Positions 27,901 through 36,303 are shown, counted from the stretch's first letter. The stretch is DNA of 64,000 nucleotides from JANSWP01 sp041941305 (GCA_041941305.1 JBGTQJ010000043.1:13139-77138); one strand, 5' to 3'. Program-made: numbers and translations. The notes: a model not told the origin generated them from the letters alone.

Positions 27901-28163
27901 TAAATGACTTTTTTAATTATGCTGGATTCAAGATAGAATGGGAAAAAATATTCCAAGGGTTTCTCGATGGTATGTGCCACGATGTCATTGAGGGAATTCC
28001 AATTAGAAGATTACTTCCAGAACCTCCCGAAGAAATATTTCCTTTAAAAAAACAACCAATAAGCGACCATAGGCACAAATGGGACAAAGATTTCCGAGGA
28101 ATGGGACCTTGGTTATGGAAATGCAAACTCTGTGGCGAAAAATCCTGGAACCCCAATGAATAG
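24933..28163 (+). CDS. Large secreted protein with SdrD-B-like domain and HExxH (zincin-like) motif
   Basis: The protein has 1076 residues with a signal region ending near FAQEYP. The N-terminal ~280 residues are beta-rich and resemble Bacteroidota surface proteins (perhaps TANFOR-type; tentative). Residues about 289-390 form an SdrD B-like/prealbumin-like domain (GYKFNDLNGNG, NGRFEFVVTEPGQYTL). A long region of unknown fold follows. Near the C-terminus lies HEVIH (His900-His904) with a possible third ligand Glu927 in MSESIS, which fits a gluzincin-type metallopeptidase. The last residues contain CKLC, a half zinc ribbon. No T9SS sorting domain was seen. Protease activity is inferred from the motif only. 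Its upstream neighbour is an outer-membrane barrel. Confidence 0.7.
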   Translation: MTTLKFQNQKVFRFKQTGYVWLLFCLFFCFGKKQFAQEYPLIPTLEVNPDITAYVEDWLHVYSIVLHVQNETNASIEFCIQAEMFNETGSLVAETGSSPTFIAFPGLTPFLPAQFFILQHFNFYEGIDVFVQNEGQLPSGVYFMCFRLVDKNGLPLSDEHEGCGDVVINACQNPIPVYPEGGLTVSTEELQFIDFQLYWDGPQDQAIEFIFVKKEPGMTDEEVFIQKEPDFKLKVFGFEIINIPAHFGFEEGEYLWGGRGCDDFIQVDLTYSNLTITQDQQEPEPPIIVGYKFNDLNGNGSWEGHPPTPGEEPGIENYEIKLEGPNGTQTTTTNKNGRFEFVVTEPGQYTLSESLQAGWTATTPTSYNIIIRLFEGETFPEFLFGNRDVEISFCKLEELPTEKGEDIVLRVDAFPENEIIEYGAPILLHAQAWDFDYKPFRCKPVNEIDGVEYSNESYLFVPLRDEVYYKWEVVLDEIRLTPTIEENTWVDIGANPNTKGNLISKGGAAVYFPPYKSMIHYLIRKKFEFPKTKYVCFSRKIIIKCTAYNNDSEKFKAESNEKLITIMFLSNKLPFDLKLKIDINNPITPISLPEVKYNKNQCKISYSWERKPKLDKKGHDISRVFKDSPSHNSHGIVRPGELLFYTSKERDFDELIVECDGDVIRKKYEDPIETSWVMLQSEPQFDYNYSSFALNKDVIFKMANASISTESKACYRVSEFPKPGEEIVRVEHLAKDKMDFCVQGKDSPPEKWWDNVLVKECEETFDSDHKHYDYSFMSPPKKCGVHNVKRYLFFPDDPTMRTYKIFDNLEEFFCTYDGYCFNNYVSLGDLTLVAPCFNKHVGTPPHSYDHEIYIDPEYARSQGASALYINGLLSPWFKYDRGDIIFEKKIEDTDDKTIWHEVIHALQDYKGLHPKRHLEIDTWFMSESISTLWMIKSFEDYLRKGCNSIDAGEARLLWDKAMEWVYDLNNNLNFDYDGQDASTPIYEVWVNDFFNYAGFKIEWEKIFQGFLDGMCHDVIEGIPIRRLLPEPPEEIFPLKKQPISDHRHKWDKDFRGMGPWLWKCKLCGEKSWNPNE

Positions 28164-28325
28164 TTAATTAAAACTACTACCAACTTAATCACTCAATAAT
28201 ATGATAGTTTGGATTTCATGACAAGTCATTCATAACTATAAACAACAACCATGAAACAACTCACATTCCTAAGCTCTGTCCTACTAGATTTCTTGTCACC
28301 ATTCCTTAATCAAAATTTTATCATT

Positions 28326-29018
28326 ATGAAAAAATATCTTTTTTTCTTACTCCTAATCGCTATTTCCATAAACTGCTCAGCTCAAACTTCTCAAAAGAAA
28401 ATTGATTTTTATGGCGGGTTTGGTTTTCAACAGTATAATGGTGATTTAGGCAATGGCTTTTACAAATTCAATAGCACAGAATATGGTGTAGGTAGCTTAA
28501 CACTGGATTATTCGCTGAATAAATTTTTTGACATCAAGTTCTTTACCACTTTTGGGGACTTGGGATATTGCCAGGTAAATGACCATGAAGCCAACCATTT
28601 TGAAGAACACCATGGACATGACCATCACCATGAAAATGAGGACAAGGAGAACGAAGGGCACGGGATAAATCCCAAAACTGAAAATTTAAATTCTTTTATG
28701 TTTTCCGGAAATCTGGCCTTGCAAATAGATTTTGCCAATGGTTATATCTTCTCCGAATCAAGCAAATTTCAGCCATTTGTATATTTTGGTATAGGGTTAA
28801 ACCGGATTACCGACAGAATGAAAATGGAATGTGTAGTGCCGGGTTTTTACACCTCCATAAACATGGGTACCGGGTTTAAATATTATTTGTCCGAATCAAT
28901 TTTTGCAGGATATTCCCTGAATTTCGGAGTTTTTACTTCAGATAAATTAGATTTCTTTGACCAAGGCAAGAATGATAGATTTATGCAAAATTCTGCGACA
29001 ATTGGTTATAGTTTTTAA
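28326..29018 (+). CDS. Outer-membrane barrel protein with His-rich loop
   Basis: The protein has 230 residues. The ATG at 28326 begins a signal peptide (MKKYLFFLLLIAISINCSAQ); the in-frame ATG at 28251 would add 25 residues that do not look like a leader. The body is a small beta-barrel of the Bacteroidota OmpA/PorT kind (FYGGFGFQQYNGDLG, YFGIGLNRITDRM, ATIGYSF). An inserted loop (about residues 88-120) is packed with His and acidic residues (HHGHDHHHENEDKENEGHG), which suggests metal binding at the cell surface. No metal-transport genes lie next to it. Function unknown. Confidence 0.72.
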   Translation: MKKYLFFLLLIAISINCSAQTSQKKIDFYGGFGFQQYNGDLGNGFYKFNSTEYGVGSLTLDYSLNKFFDIKFFTTFGDLGYCQVNDHEANHFEEHHGHDHHHENEDKENEGHGINPKTENLNSFMFSGNLALQIDFANGYIFSESSKFQPFVYFGIGLNRITDRMKMECVVPGFYTSINMGTGFKYYLSESIFAGYSLNFGVFTSDKLDFFDQGKNDRFMQNSATIGYSF

Positions 29019-29184
29019 TGTCGGCATTCTTAAATCCGCTTTTGCCAAATTGATTTTTAAAATGCCTTCTTCCTAAACAATCTTAAAAAGTGGAACGGAT
29101 ATTTTCCGAGTTACTTAACCGAGTCTTAGGATTTTTTTACGCCTCGGTAGCCATTTTTTTGACTTTCTTCATTCAAATTTAAAC

Positions 29185-30126
29185 ATGAAAAATCTAATCG
29201 CCCTTTTTCTAATTCTTTTGATTAACACTGCTTTTACTCAGGAACAAAGCAACTCAGCTACTGCTCTATATGCAGTCGTCAACGTAGAATCAAAAGATGT
29301 ACTCAATATCCGCAGCAGACCAGGCATCTCTTATGACATTCTAGGCACCATTCCTTCTCATGGAATCAATATCCAGATCGATGCAACGTCGGTACCTTTT
29401 GGAGAGCTATGGGTGCCAAAAAGGTATCAAAAGATTACACAAGAAATGGTCAATAATTCTCAATCGGCTTCTCAAAAAAGAATCGCAGCTTATGAACCAT
29501 GGATAACCATACCTGATAACAATGAATCTATCAAAGCAAAAGAATGGTTGCCGATTCGATATAAAAATATTTCAGGCTGGGTGAATAGCCATTATTTGGC
29601 ACGCCAATTTGGCTTGCTTGAGGAAGAGGCGGTGAATGTAGCCCAAAAAACAGTTTGGGCAATCAAGGAAAAAAATTACGAACAACTTGCTGATGTAGTG
29701 CATCCTGAAAAGGGAATTTGTTTTTCTTTAGAAACCGTTTTCACGGAAAGCGAGCTGATTTTTTCGGCTGACCACATCCGGCGATTTATGCCTCAGTTTG
29801 GTGACCGGGCAATATATAAATGGAGTCCACCTTTTGATTTTGAAACTGATCCGGATTTTACATTCGAACAATATCTCAAAGAAATATATGATGCCAATTT
29901 TGTTCAACCTCATGCCATTGGATTCAATACTGTTTTAAAAGGAGGTACTAATGCAGTTGATAATATGTCTGAATTTTTTCCGAAAGCAAGTTTTGTCTAT
30001 TTCCATTTTTGCGGATTTGACAAAAGCCATGGAGGCATGGACTGGTCAGGGCTAAGACTAGCATTGAAGCAGTTTGAAGGAAAATGGTATGTGGTAGGTA
30101 TAGGGCATGGGCATTGGTCTATTTGA
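29185..30126 (+). CDS. Secreted SH3-domain protein
   Basis: The protein has 313 residues with a signal peptide (MKNLIALFLILLINTAFTQ). Residues about 28-135 are a bacterial SH3-type domain (VLNIRSRPGISYDILGTIP, WLPIRYKNISGWVNSHYL), which usually binds peptidoglycan or other surface ligands. The C-terminal half (VHPEKGICFS..., FAFHCGF-like beta segments, GKWYVVGIGHGHWS) resembles an uncharacterised NTF2/DUF-type domain found with SH3 in Bacteroidota. An envelope protein is likely; no enzyme motif was recognised. Confidence 0.72.
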   Translation: MKNLIALFLILLINTAFTQEQSNSATALYAVVNVESKDVLNIRSRPGISYDILGTIPSHGINIQIDATSVPFGELWVPKRYQKITQEMVNNSQSASQKRIAAYEPWITIPDNNESIKAKEWLPIRYKNISGWVNSHYLARQFGLLEEEAVNVAQKTVWAIKEKNYEQLADVVHPEKGICFSLETVFTESELIFSADHIRRFMPQFGDRAIYKWSPPFDFETDPDFTFEQYLKEIYDANFVQPHAIGFNTVLKGGTNAVDNMSEFFPKASFVYFHFCGFDKSHGGMDWSGLRLALKQFEGKWYVVGIGHGHWSI

Positions 30127-30337
30127 ATATCTGGTAACTTATGGACTATCATCTCCTTCCCATTCTTACTTTTCGCAATCAGCACCTTGTGTCGTGGCCA
30201 CGGAGCATCTTTTTATATTCTTAATAGTATCTAAATCACATCCTGATTGGATTGCTGCAAGAATGCAAGCGGTAGAGAAATCTCGTGTAAGAGCAATGGT
30301 TGATATCAAATCTGCTATTCAAAAATTATCTGGATAA
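30107..30337 (+). pseudogene. Possible gene remnant
   Basis: A 76-codon frame overlaps the end of the SH3 gene. Its last ~35 residues (HPDWIAARMQAVEKSR..., DIKSAIQKLSG) look like a real amphipathic helix, but there is no good start. It may be the tail of a decayed gene; equally it may be chance. Confidence 0.2.
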
Positions 30338-30378
30338 CTTGTTTTTGAAGAGTTGTATAAAAAAGAAGACATAGAAAT

Positions 30379-30446
30379 CAAACGACAGCAAATAAAAAGA
30401 GAGGCACTACATATTTAGCGCCTCTCTTTTTATTTGCTGTCGTTTG
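30379..30446. terminator. 27-bp perfect inverted repeat, bidirectional terminator
   Basis: A perfect 27-bp stem (30379-30405 and 30420-30446, core AAAAAGAGAGGC/GCCTCTCTTTTT) with a 14-nt loop lies between the convergent SH3-side transcripts and the ankyrin gene, whose stop is at 30451. The T-rich arms suit termination in both directions. Confidence 0.75.
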
Positions 30447-30450
30447 AATC

Positions 30451-33369
30451 CTATCCCCAACCCTTCTTCTTCGCCCCCTGCTTCTTCAAATACTTTCTCA
30501 CCTTCAAATGCTTGGCAGCTTTGCAAATGGACTTCCCCTCCTGATTCACTGCATTAACATCTGCACCGTTTTCTACCAAAAGACGAATCACTTCAAGATT
30601 TTCTTTTCCAATGGCAACTGCCAGGTGTAGTGGAGAATTCTTCCTTCTGTCATATACATTCAATTCAACGCCAGCATCTACAAGCGCTCTAATTACTGGA
30701 TAGTTGTAGGCTTTGAATGCAGCCAGGTGAATGATGGTTTTGCCATCTGAAAATCGATGATTCACATCAGTTCCGGCTTCTGCCAAAATGGTCACCAGGC
30801 GATCATTTTTCTTATTCACGGCCATCTTCAGGAAATCAATTTTGCTTCCATCAGCACCATATTTCAAAAGGGTTTTCACCATTTCGATATTTTCCTTTTG
30901 CACTGCCAGGAACATACCCTCATTTGGGTTGGCGCCTGCTTCGAGCAATAACAATGTCATTTCTCGATTGTTGCGAGCTATAGGCGTTTCAATAAAACCT
31001 TTGGCTCTTGCGCCATGAGTTAATAGCATTTCTACGATTCTAGTTTGATTTTTATCAACAGCAGCCTGCATACCGTCATTCGGATTGGCGCCTCCAGCTA
31101 ATAAAATCTCCACCATTTCGCGATCCCCTTTTGCTGCAGGACTAGCCAATTGACCATTGGTATTCGCACCATAATCGAGCAACATTTTGACGATTTCAGT
31201 ACGCTCATTTTCTACTGCTTTGCGCATCGCCTCATCCGGATTGGCACCGTATTCCAAAAGCAGGAAAACCATATCTTTCAATCCTTTTGCTGCAGGAACA
31301 GAAATATAATTACTTACCAAAGCACCTTTCCATAACAAGTATTCAGTAATTTCAAGGTGGTTGTTTTTTACAGCACAGGTCATTCCGTCATTCGGATTGG
31401 CACCATTTTCTACAAACAATTCCACCAACACAAAATTTCCATTTTCGGTAGCTTGATTGATCAAGTCACCGTCGGTTGCGGTTGCTCCTTTTTCCATCAA
31501 GTATTTCACCAACTCGGTGTTATTAGCTTTCACAGCTCCCAACATGGCTGGATTTGGATCTGCTCCATAATCAATCAACATACGAATCATCTCTTCATTA
31601 TTCCTATCCGCTGCGTATTTGATGTGCAAACTAGGATTGGCTCTGCCAGTTCTCAGTGCATCTTCCGCCATTCTGATGTGGTTTCCCTTCACTGCTGCTG
31701 CCAAACCATCATTTGCATTGCCATTGTAACGGTACAACAAGTCATTAAAGAAGTACAAATCGTTGTTGTGCACTGCAAAAGGAAATGCCAAATTTGCATT
31801 TGCTCCTCTATCCAAACAAAGCATTACGATGCTTCGATTGTTTCTTTTGATGGCATAATTCAGAGCCTCATTCACGTTACCTCCATGCCTCAAGCCCAGA
31901 TTGATGATTTCATAATTGTTGAAATCTATGGCTTTGTTGATACAATCGTTATTGTTCAGATAGCCCCCATTGTCAATCAATAGAGCAAATAATTCATAAG
32001 AATTTTGGTTAGCAGCTTCCATCAATGCATAGCGATCGGGCTTCATTTTTCTCAACAAACAACGAGTCATAGCCACATTTTGATCAGCAACGCAACCTAC
32101 CAACATTTTAGAGGTTGGGCGAATGCCTTTATTCAAAATCAAATTCACTAAATCGATATCTCCCTGATGAAGCGCCAGCTCCAATATGTTTTCAGACAAT
32201 GGCGCACCGTAGTCTATCAATTTGTAAGCAATTGTTCGTTGATTCTTTTTCAGTGCAGTTCGCAAATTCTTTTCAGTAGGGCAAGCGCCATTTCTCAAAA
32301 AGTAATGGACCATATCCGCCTGATTGCATTCAATGGCTCTTTGCAATTCTCTATCCCCAGGCACAGCTCCCAAACCAACCAATAGCTTGACTGCTTCCTT
32401 GCTGTAATTGCTTTCTCTCATGATTTCCTGCAAGTCAGCAGCTTTGGGCTTTGCACCATAGTCCATCAACATGTCAATCATTCTTTCATCACAATTTTTT
32501 GCAGCATAGGCCAGCAAATGTTTTGCATGAGGATTTCCGCCTTTGTGAATCAATCTTTCTGTATGGCCCACATTTCTGCTACAAACAGCATCCAACATTT
32601 CCTTGTCAGAAACCTTCTTGATCAACTCAACTGTGAAAAATACAGTGATGACTTGCTGATTATCTGAAGTGCTTAATCGCTTTTCGTATTTTTTGCTTGT
32701 GCCTGAATCCCAGTTCCAGTTGCCCACCTTAACATCGTAATGTGCTGCCTTAAAAGGCTCATCTTTGGTTCCTACTTTATCATATTCCAGCAAAGCAAAT
32801 TTTAGTCTAAAGCCAGCACCACTCAATTTATCATTTCGGATATAGTAATCCTTAGTGCGATTCACTCGGGTTTTTTTATCTAAATGAGCAGTAAGAAGGC
32901 TGGTACCGTTGAGGTCACGGCTAAAGATAATATCATTGCCGCCATCTCGTTGGCGATAATTATTTTTTGAACTAAGCGGAGAAATCGCAATCAAACCCAT
33001 GATTTCCAATTCATTGCCCTCTGGAAATTGCTTAACTTTTTGCACAGCAATGCCATTCACTTCATCACTATGTGCATTTTCTCCTTTAGGAATTGCATCA
33101 CAACGAATGCTGTTAATCGTAACCCGATAATGCCTCATTTTGTGAGAAAGAAAATCTGGCTTTCTTCCATTGTGTGAATTGGGTAAATCTTTCCCGTCAT
33201 AGGCAGCCAATGCTTCTTGCGACATCTGGGTGGCGGATTTGTGAAAATATTTACCAGTGAGGTGAACCAAATCTCCTTCATGGCCATGACCTTGAGCTAA
33301 AATATTGGTGGTCATGAAAAGGGCAACTAAAATTGCCAAAGGGTGAAAGCTGTTTTTTCGATTTTTCAT
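30451..33369 (-). CDS. Exported ankyrin-repeat protein
   Basis: The protein has 972 residues with a clear signal peptide (ILVALFMTTNILAQ). The first ~270 residues form a unique N-terminal beta-rich domain (HYRVTINSIRCDAIP, LEIMGLIAISPLS). Residues about 275-965 are around twenty ankyrin repeats, most of a short form (NPNDGMTCAVKNNHLEITEYLL) and the last three canonical (DGKTIIHLAAFKAYN, KNSPLHLAVAIGKENLEVIRLL). Ankyrin repeats bind proteins; here export suggests a periplasmic or surface partner. No T9SS sorting domain is visible. It is divergent from a MarR regulator gene 394 bp away, which may or may not control it. Confidence 0.88.
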   Translation of the reverse strand: MKNRKNSFHPLAILVALFMTTNILAQGHGHEGDLVHLTGKYFHKSATQMSQEALAAYDGKDLPNSHNGRKPDFLSHKMRHYRVTINSIRCDAIPKGENAHSDEVNGIAVQKVKQFPEGNELEIMGLIAISPLSSKNNYRQRDGGNDIIFSRDLNGTSLLTAHLDKKTRVNRTKDYYIRNDKLSGAGFRLKFALLEYDKVGTKDEPFKAAHYDVKVGNWNWDSGTSKKYEKRLSTSDNQQVITVFFTVELIKKVSDKEMLDAVCSRNVGHTERLIHKGGNPHAKHLLAYAAKNCDERMIDMLMDYGAKPKAADLQEIMRESNYSKEAVKLLVGLGAVPGDRELQRAIECNQADMVHYFLRNGACPTEKNLRTALKKNQRTIAYKLIDYGAPLSENILELALHQGDIDLVNLILNKGIRPTSKMLVGCVADQNVAMTRCLLRKMKPDRYALMEAANQNSYELFALLIDNGGYLNNNDCINKAIDFNNYEIINLGLRHGGNVNEALNYAIKRNNRSIVMLCLDRGANANLAFPFAVHNNDLYFFNDLLYRYNGNANDGLAAAVKGNHIRMAEDALRTGRANPSLHIKYAADRNNEEMIRMLIDYGADPNPAMLGAVKANNTELVKYLMEKGATATDGDLINQATENGNFVLVELFVENGANPNDGMTCAVKNNHLEITEYLLWKGALVSNYISVPAAKGLKDMVFLLLEYGANPDEAMRKAVENERTEIVKMLLDYGANTNGQLASPAAKGDREMVEILLAGGANPNDGMQAAVDKNQTRIVEMLLTHGARAKGFIETPIARNNREMTLLLLEAGANPNEGMFLAVQKENIEMVKTLLKYGADGSKIDFLKMAVNKKNDRLVTILAEAGTDVNHRFSDGKTIIHLAAFKAYNYPVIRALVDAGVELNVYDRRKNSPLHLAVAIGKENLEVIRLLVENGADVNAVNQEGKSICKAAKHLKVRKYLKKQGAKKKGWG

Positions 33370-33763
33370 AACGCTAGAGTTTTAAGGTTGACAAAACTTG
33401 TTTTGCGTCGAATAGGAATAAAAGAAATGAGCTGTTGGCTATTTGTTATTGGTTTTGGTCTTTTTTGTCGAAAAAGCTAAAAACCAAATGCCAGTGACCA
33501 AAGGCTTTCTTTTTTATAATAAAGTAGGGAAGAGACGAAGGGTATTCGGGAATGTTTACAGCCTAACCGCTTCCTTATTTTTTCTTTAACGAAAAGGAAG
33601 GTTTATTGAGAAATTTTAAGATTTCGTGTAGATTTTTATAAAAAACCTAAATTTCAAACCTATAATCTGTCCTTTAATCATGAAGTTGTTGTGGTTTTCT
33701 TAAAAAATAAACCGAAATGTCACAGGCAAGGTTATCTTTACAGTACTTGATAAAACATTTTAG
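33370..33763. promoter_or_regulatory. Divergent intergenic region between ankyrin and MarR genes
   Basis: This 394-bp AT-rich gap must hold the promoters of both genes. TATCTTTA at 33733-33740, 23 bp before the MarR ATG, resembles the Bacteroidota -7 box TAnnTTTG but misses the last base. No clear operator was found. Confidence 0.35.
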
Positions 33764-34228
33764 ATGAACCCAGAACACAAAAACAGAAAGCAGCAGGCAG
33801 ATCAACTCATCGAAGCAATGGGGCGTATGATCATGATGATGCAGGAAATAGACGATACTTGCTTGCGGCTTACTGAAGATATTTCAAAAAAAGATCTAAT
33901 GATTGTCTCTTTTGTTGGAGACAACGAAAAAGTGATTATGCGAGAAATTGCAGGTTACATGCAAATTCCAGTAAGTACTACCACAGGTTTGGTAGATAAA
34001 TTGGTTCAAAAAGGCTATTTACAACGGCAATTTTCTCCAGAAGACAGGCGCTCCATTTCTATCGTTTTGGATGAATTGGGGAAAAGCACGCATCAATTGA
34101 TGACCGAGATGAAAAGTGAAATGGCAAATAAAATTTTGGACGATTTAAAAGAATACGAAGCCAATAACTTCATTGAAATGTTGGAGAAAGTGACCAACAA
34201 TTTACACAAATATGTCCCTCATGGCTAG
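33764..34228 (+). CDS. MarR family transcriptional regulator
   Basis: The protein has 154 residues with the MarR winged-helix layout: an N-terminal dimerisation helix, a recognition region IPVSTTTGLVDKLVQKGYLQR, then the wing RQFSPEDRRSISIVL and C-terminal dimer helices. MarR proteins are usually repressors that respond to small aromatic or lipophilic ligands and often control efflux genes. An RND exporter gene lies 2.5 kb downstream and the ankyrin gene is divergent from it, but no target is proven. Confidence 0.85.
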   Translation: MNPEHKNRKQQADQLIEAMGRMIMMMQEIDDTCLRLTEDISKKDLMIVSFVGDNEKVIMREIAGYMQIPVSTTTGLVDKLVQKGYLQRQFSPEDRRSISIVLDELGKSTHQLMTEMKSEMANKILDDLKEYEANNFIEMLEKVTNNLHKYVPHG

Positions 34229-34319
34229 TGCGCTGCCATTTGGGCGGCAACTTAGAGTTGCCTCGCAAATTGGAGAAAGCCATCTATAAGTCGCCAACCA
34301 AAACCTTGGATTTTCTTTC

Positions 34320-34799
34320 CTACTCTTTTACCTCATCCGGAAAGTACTGCTCCATCAAGGCTTTAATTTCGGCATCATTGCGAATGTCATCGTATTTCAA
34401 TATAAGATCCTGAATTAAATAATATTGAGCATACCCTTTTTCAATCGCTTGTTCAAGCCATTTGATGGTTTCTTTGATATTGGATTGAGCGGCATAAAAA
34501 ACTGCAAAATTGAAATAATGCCTATGGTCATTTGGTGCAGCATCCAGTGCTTTTTGAAATAAAGCTTTTGCCTGTTCATAGTCTTTATTAGCTAAATAAA
34601 TAAATCCTAAACACCGCAATAGGTAAATATCTATTGTCTTATTTTTATTCGAGTCCTGAGCTTCTTTAAAATATTGCTCACCTTCTTCCGTCCTGTCAGT
34701 AGCAATAAATATTTGAGCCATGAAAAAGTGGGAATTATAAGGAGGATATAGGGTCAATACTTTTCGAAAGTGTTTTTCAGCTTCAGGATAATTCTTCAT
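34320..34799 (-). pseudogene. TPR protein, probably truncated at the 5' end
   Basis: The 159-codon frame encodes three to four TPRs (KNYPEAEKHFRKVL, KDYEQAKALFQKAL, IKETIKWLEQAIEKG). The ATG at 34799 lies inside the first TPR: the frame upstream reads HSFAACLFRLGRIHFK, the missing first helix, and then meets a TAG. A second frame starting at 34869 reads MKPGLLIAFLCRLFI, like the start of a signal peptide, before its stop at 34822. The original gene was probably exported and lost its start through a frameshift or nonsense change. A short functional product from 34799 cannot be excluded. Confidence 0.55.
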
Positions 34800-35103
34800 T
34801 TTGAAATGAATTCTCCCGAGCCTAAATAAACAAGCGGCAAAGGAATGCTATGAGTAGTCCTGGTTTCATTCTATTTGATGCAGGGGTTTTGTAAATGGTT
34901 TTTTGAATGAAAGTAAAAATAATGATTTTTCCCGGTTGTACTGAGTGGTTAATTTGTTAAGAGAAGGAGTGGTTACCTTAGAAAAAAAAACCAGCATATT
35001 TATTAGCCATTTTCAAATCGGTTCAAGTTTGTTATACATAAAGCGATGACTAATTCTGAGTTGGTTAAATGGATGAACTAAAGAAAAGAGAAATAGCCTT
35101 TAA

Positions 35104-35256
35104 GAGTATGTTTAAAATTTTTACAAACTGAAAATCAAGAGCTTATGGTTTTGGCGAAGAATTAAGGCGGGAGTTTATCGAGATAAGTGACTGCCTTATC
35201 TAAGTCCAAGTGGTGCACGTTCAGGGTAAATGAAAAATTTATACCTTGTGGTAATG
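35104..35256. mobile_element. Diverged copy of the MITE-like element, overlapping the BLUF-cyclase start
   Basis: From GAGTATGTTTAAA at 35104 (preceded by TAA) the sequence aligns with the reverse complement of the element at 11995-12147 for about 100 bp (shared blocks include ACTGAAAATCA and TTTATC(G/A)AGATAA). The far end, AAATTTATACC near 35236-35246, still resembles the expected AAATTTAAACA. If complete, the element ends inside the first codons of the downstream gene. Confidence 0.5.
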
Positions 35257-36303
35257 GATCGTATTACCTACATAAGTTCTTATAGTGAGGAACTCACGTC
35301 CGAAGACATCGAAGAAATTGGCAGAGTTTCAGTAGCAAACAACAAGAGGGACAATTTGACCGGTGTATTAATTTGCTTGAGAGGCAATTTTTACCAGATA
35401 ATTGAGGGAGATAGCAAACTATTGTCCGATTGTTTCAACAGGATTCAGCAAGACCCAAGACACAGTAATATCTTCATTCTAAATATCGAAAAGAATATTG
35501 AGGAACGTCAGTATGGTCAATGGAATATGAAAACTATTCTTCTAGAAAACAATACCAATGACTTGATATTACCCATTCAAAACCTCTTAGATTCTTTGAC
35601 TGGTACGCATCAAATCTTGGAAAAATACACTCCTGTAGAAGTTCTAGATGGAATCCAGCAGGGGTTGAATCCCGTGTATTGGAAGTTTAAGCGCGATGAA
35701 TTAGTGGTTTTGTTTTCGGATCTGGTCTCTTTCACCACGATTACAGAAAAAATTAATCTGTCTGAAATGAAAATTCTTCTGGATACATTTTTCGAATTAG
35801 CATCCAATGCTATTGAAAAATCGAATGGTAGAATTACCAAATTAACCGGTGATGGTTTTATGGCTTATTACCCACTTGAAGCCGCTACATCTGCCTTGCG
35901 GGCTTCGATTGAAATTATTAAAGGACTTAAAAAGCAACGTGAGATTTCTGATTCCGCATTTCTCAGCCTTGCCTATTGTGGCATAGGACTTTCAGCGGGA
36001 ATAGTAGTGAGAGGCAATATTGGTTCTACAATTAAGAAAGATTATACTATTTTGGGTGATGTCGTTAATTCTGCCTCGCGATTGGAGTCCCTGACAAGAG
36101 AAATAGGTTACTCGATACTTTTTGACCAGCGGTTTATGAAATATTATGAAGCGTCATCTGATCTACGTATTTTGAAATTGGGTGAACATACGCTCAAGGG
36201 AAAGTCAAAAAGGCTGAAGGTATATACCGTTGAGGATCCTGATATTCTTTTTGATCGAACTCCAGAGGAAATTGCAAATGAAATAATGGCAATTCAGGTT
36301 TAG
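35230..36303 (+). CDS. BLUF-domain class III adenylyl cyclase (putative photoactivated adenylyl cyclase)
   Basis: The protein has 357 residues. Residues 9-110 are a BLUF (FAD blue-light sensor) domain with the photocycle residues Tyr14, Asn38 and Gln56, spaced exactly as Tyr21, Asn45 and Gln63 of AppA, and the GQWNM motif (Trp98, Met100). A helical linker (TGTHQILEKYTP, GIQQGLNP) follows. Residues about 155-335 are a class III cyclase: metal ligands Asp164 (LFSDL) and Asp208 (TGDGF), base-selecting Lys204, Asp271 and Thr273 (KDYTILGD), then Asn280 and Arg284. The layout and sequence closely match Beggiatoa bPAC, so blue-light-stimulated cAMP synthesis is predicted. The ATG at 35230 gives the longest frame; Met9 at 35254 fits the bPAC N-terminus better, as the first eight codons may come from a MITE end. 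Confidence 0.92.
   Translation: MKNLYLVVMDRITYISSYSEELTSEDIEEIGRVSVANNKRDNLTGVLICLRGNFYQIIEGDSKLLSDCFNRIQQDPRHSNIFILNIEKNIEERQYGQWNMKTILLENNTNDLILPIQNLLDSLTGTHQILEKYTPVEVLDGIQQGLNPVYWKFKRDELVVLFSDLVSFTTITEKINLSEMKILLDTFFELASNAIEKSNGRITKLTGDGFMAYYPLEAATSALRASIEIIKGLKKQREISDSAFLSLAYCGIGLSAGIVVRGNIGSTIKKDYTILGDVVNSASRLESLTREIGYSILFDQRFMKYYEASSDLRILKLGEHTLKGKSKRLKVYTVEDPDILFDRTPEEIANEIMAIQV

Noticed and set aside
31357..31983. 208-codon open frame antisense to the ankyrin gene
   Set aside because: It is a shadow of the regular codon pattern of the repeats; no start signal or known family.
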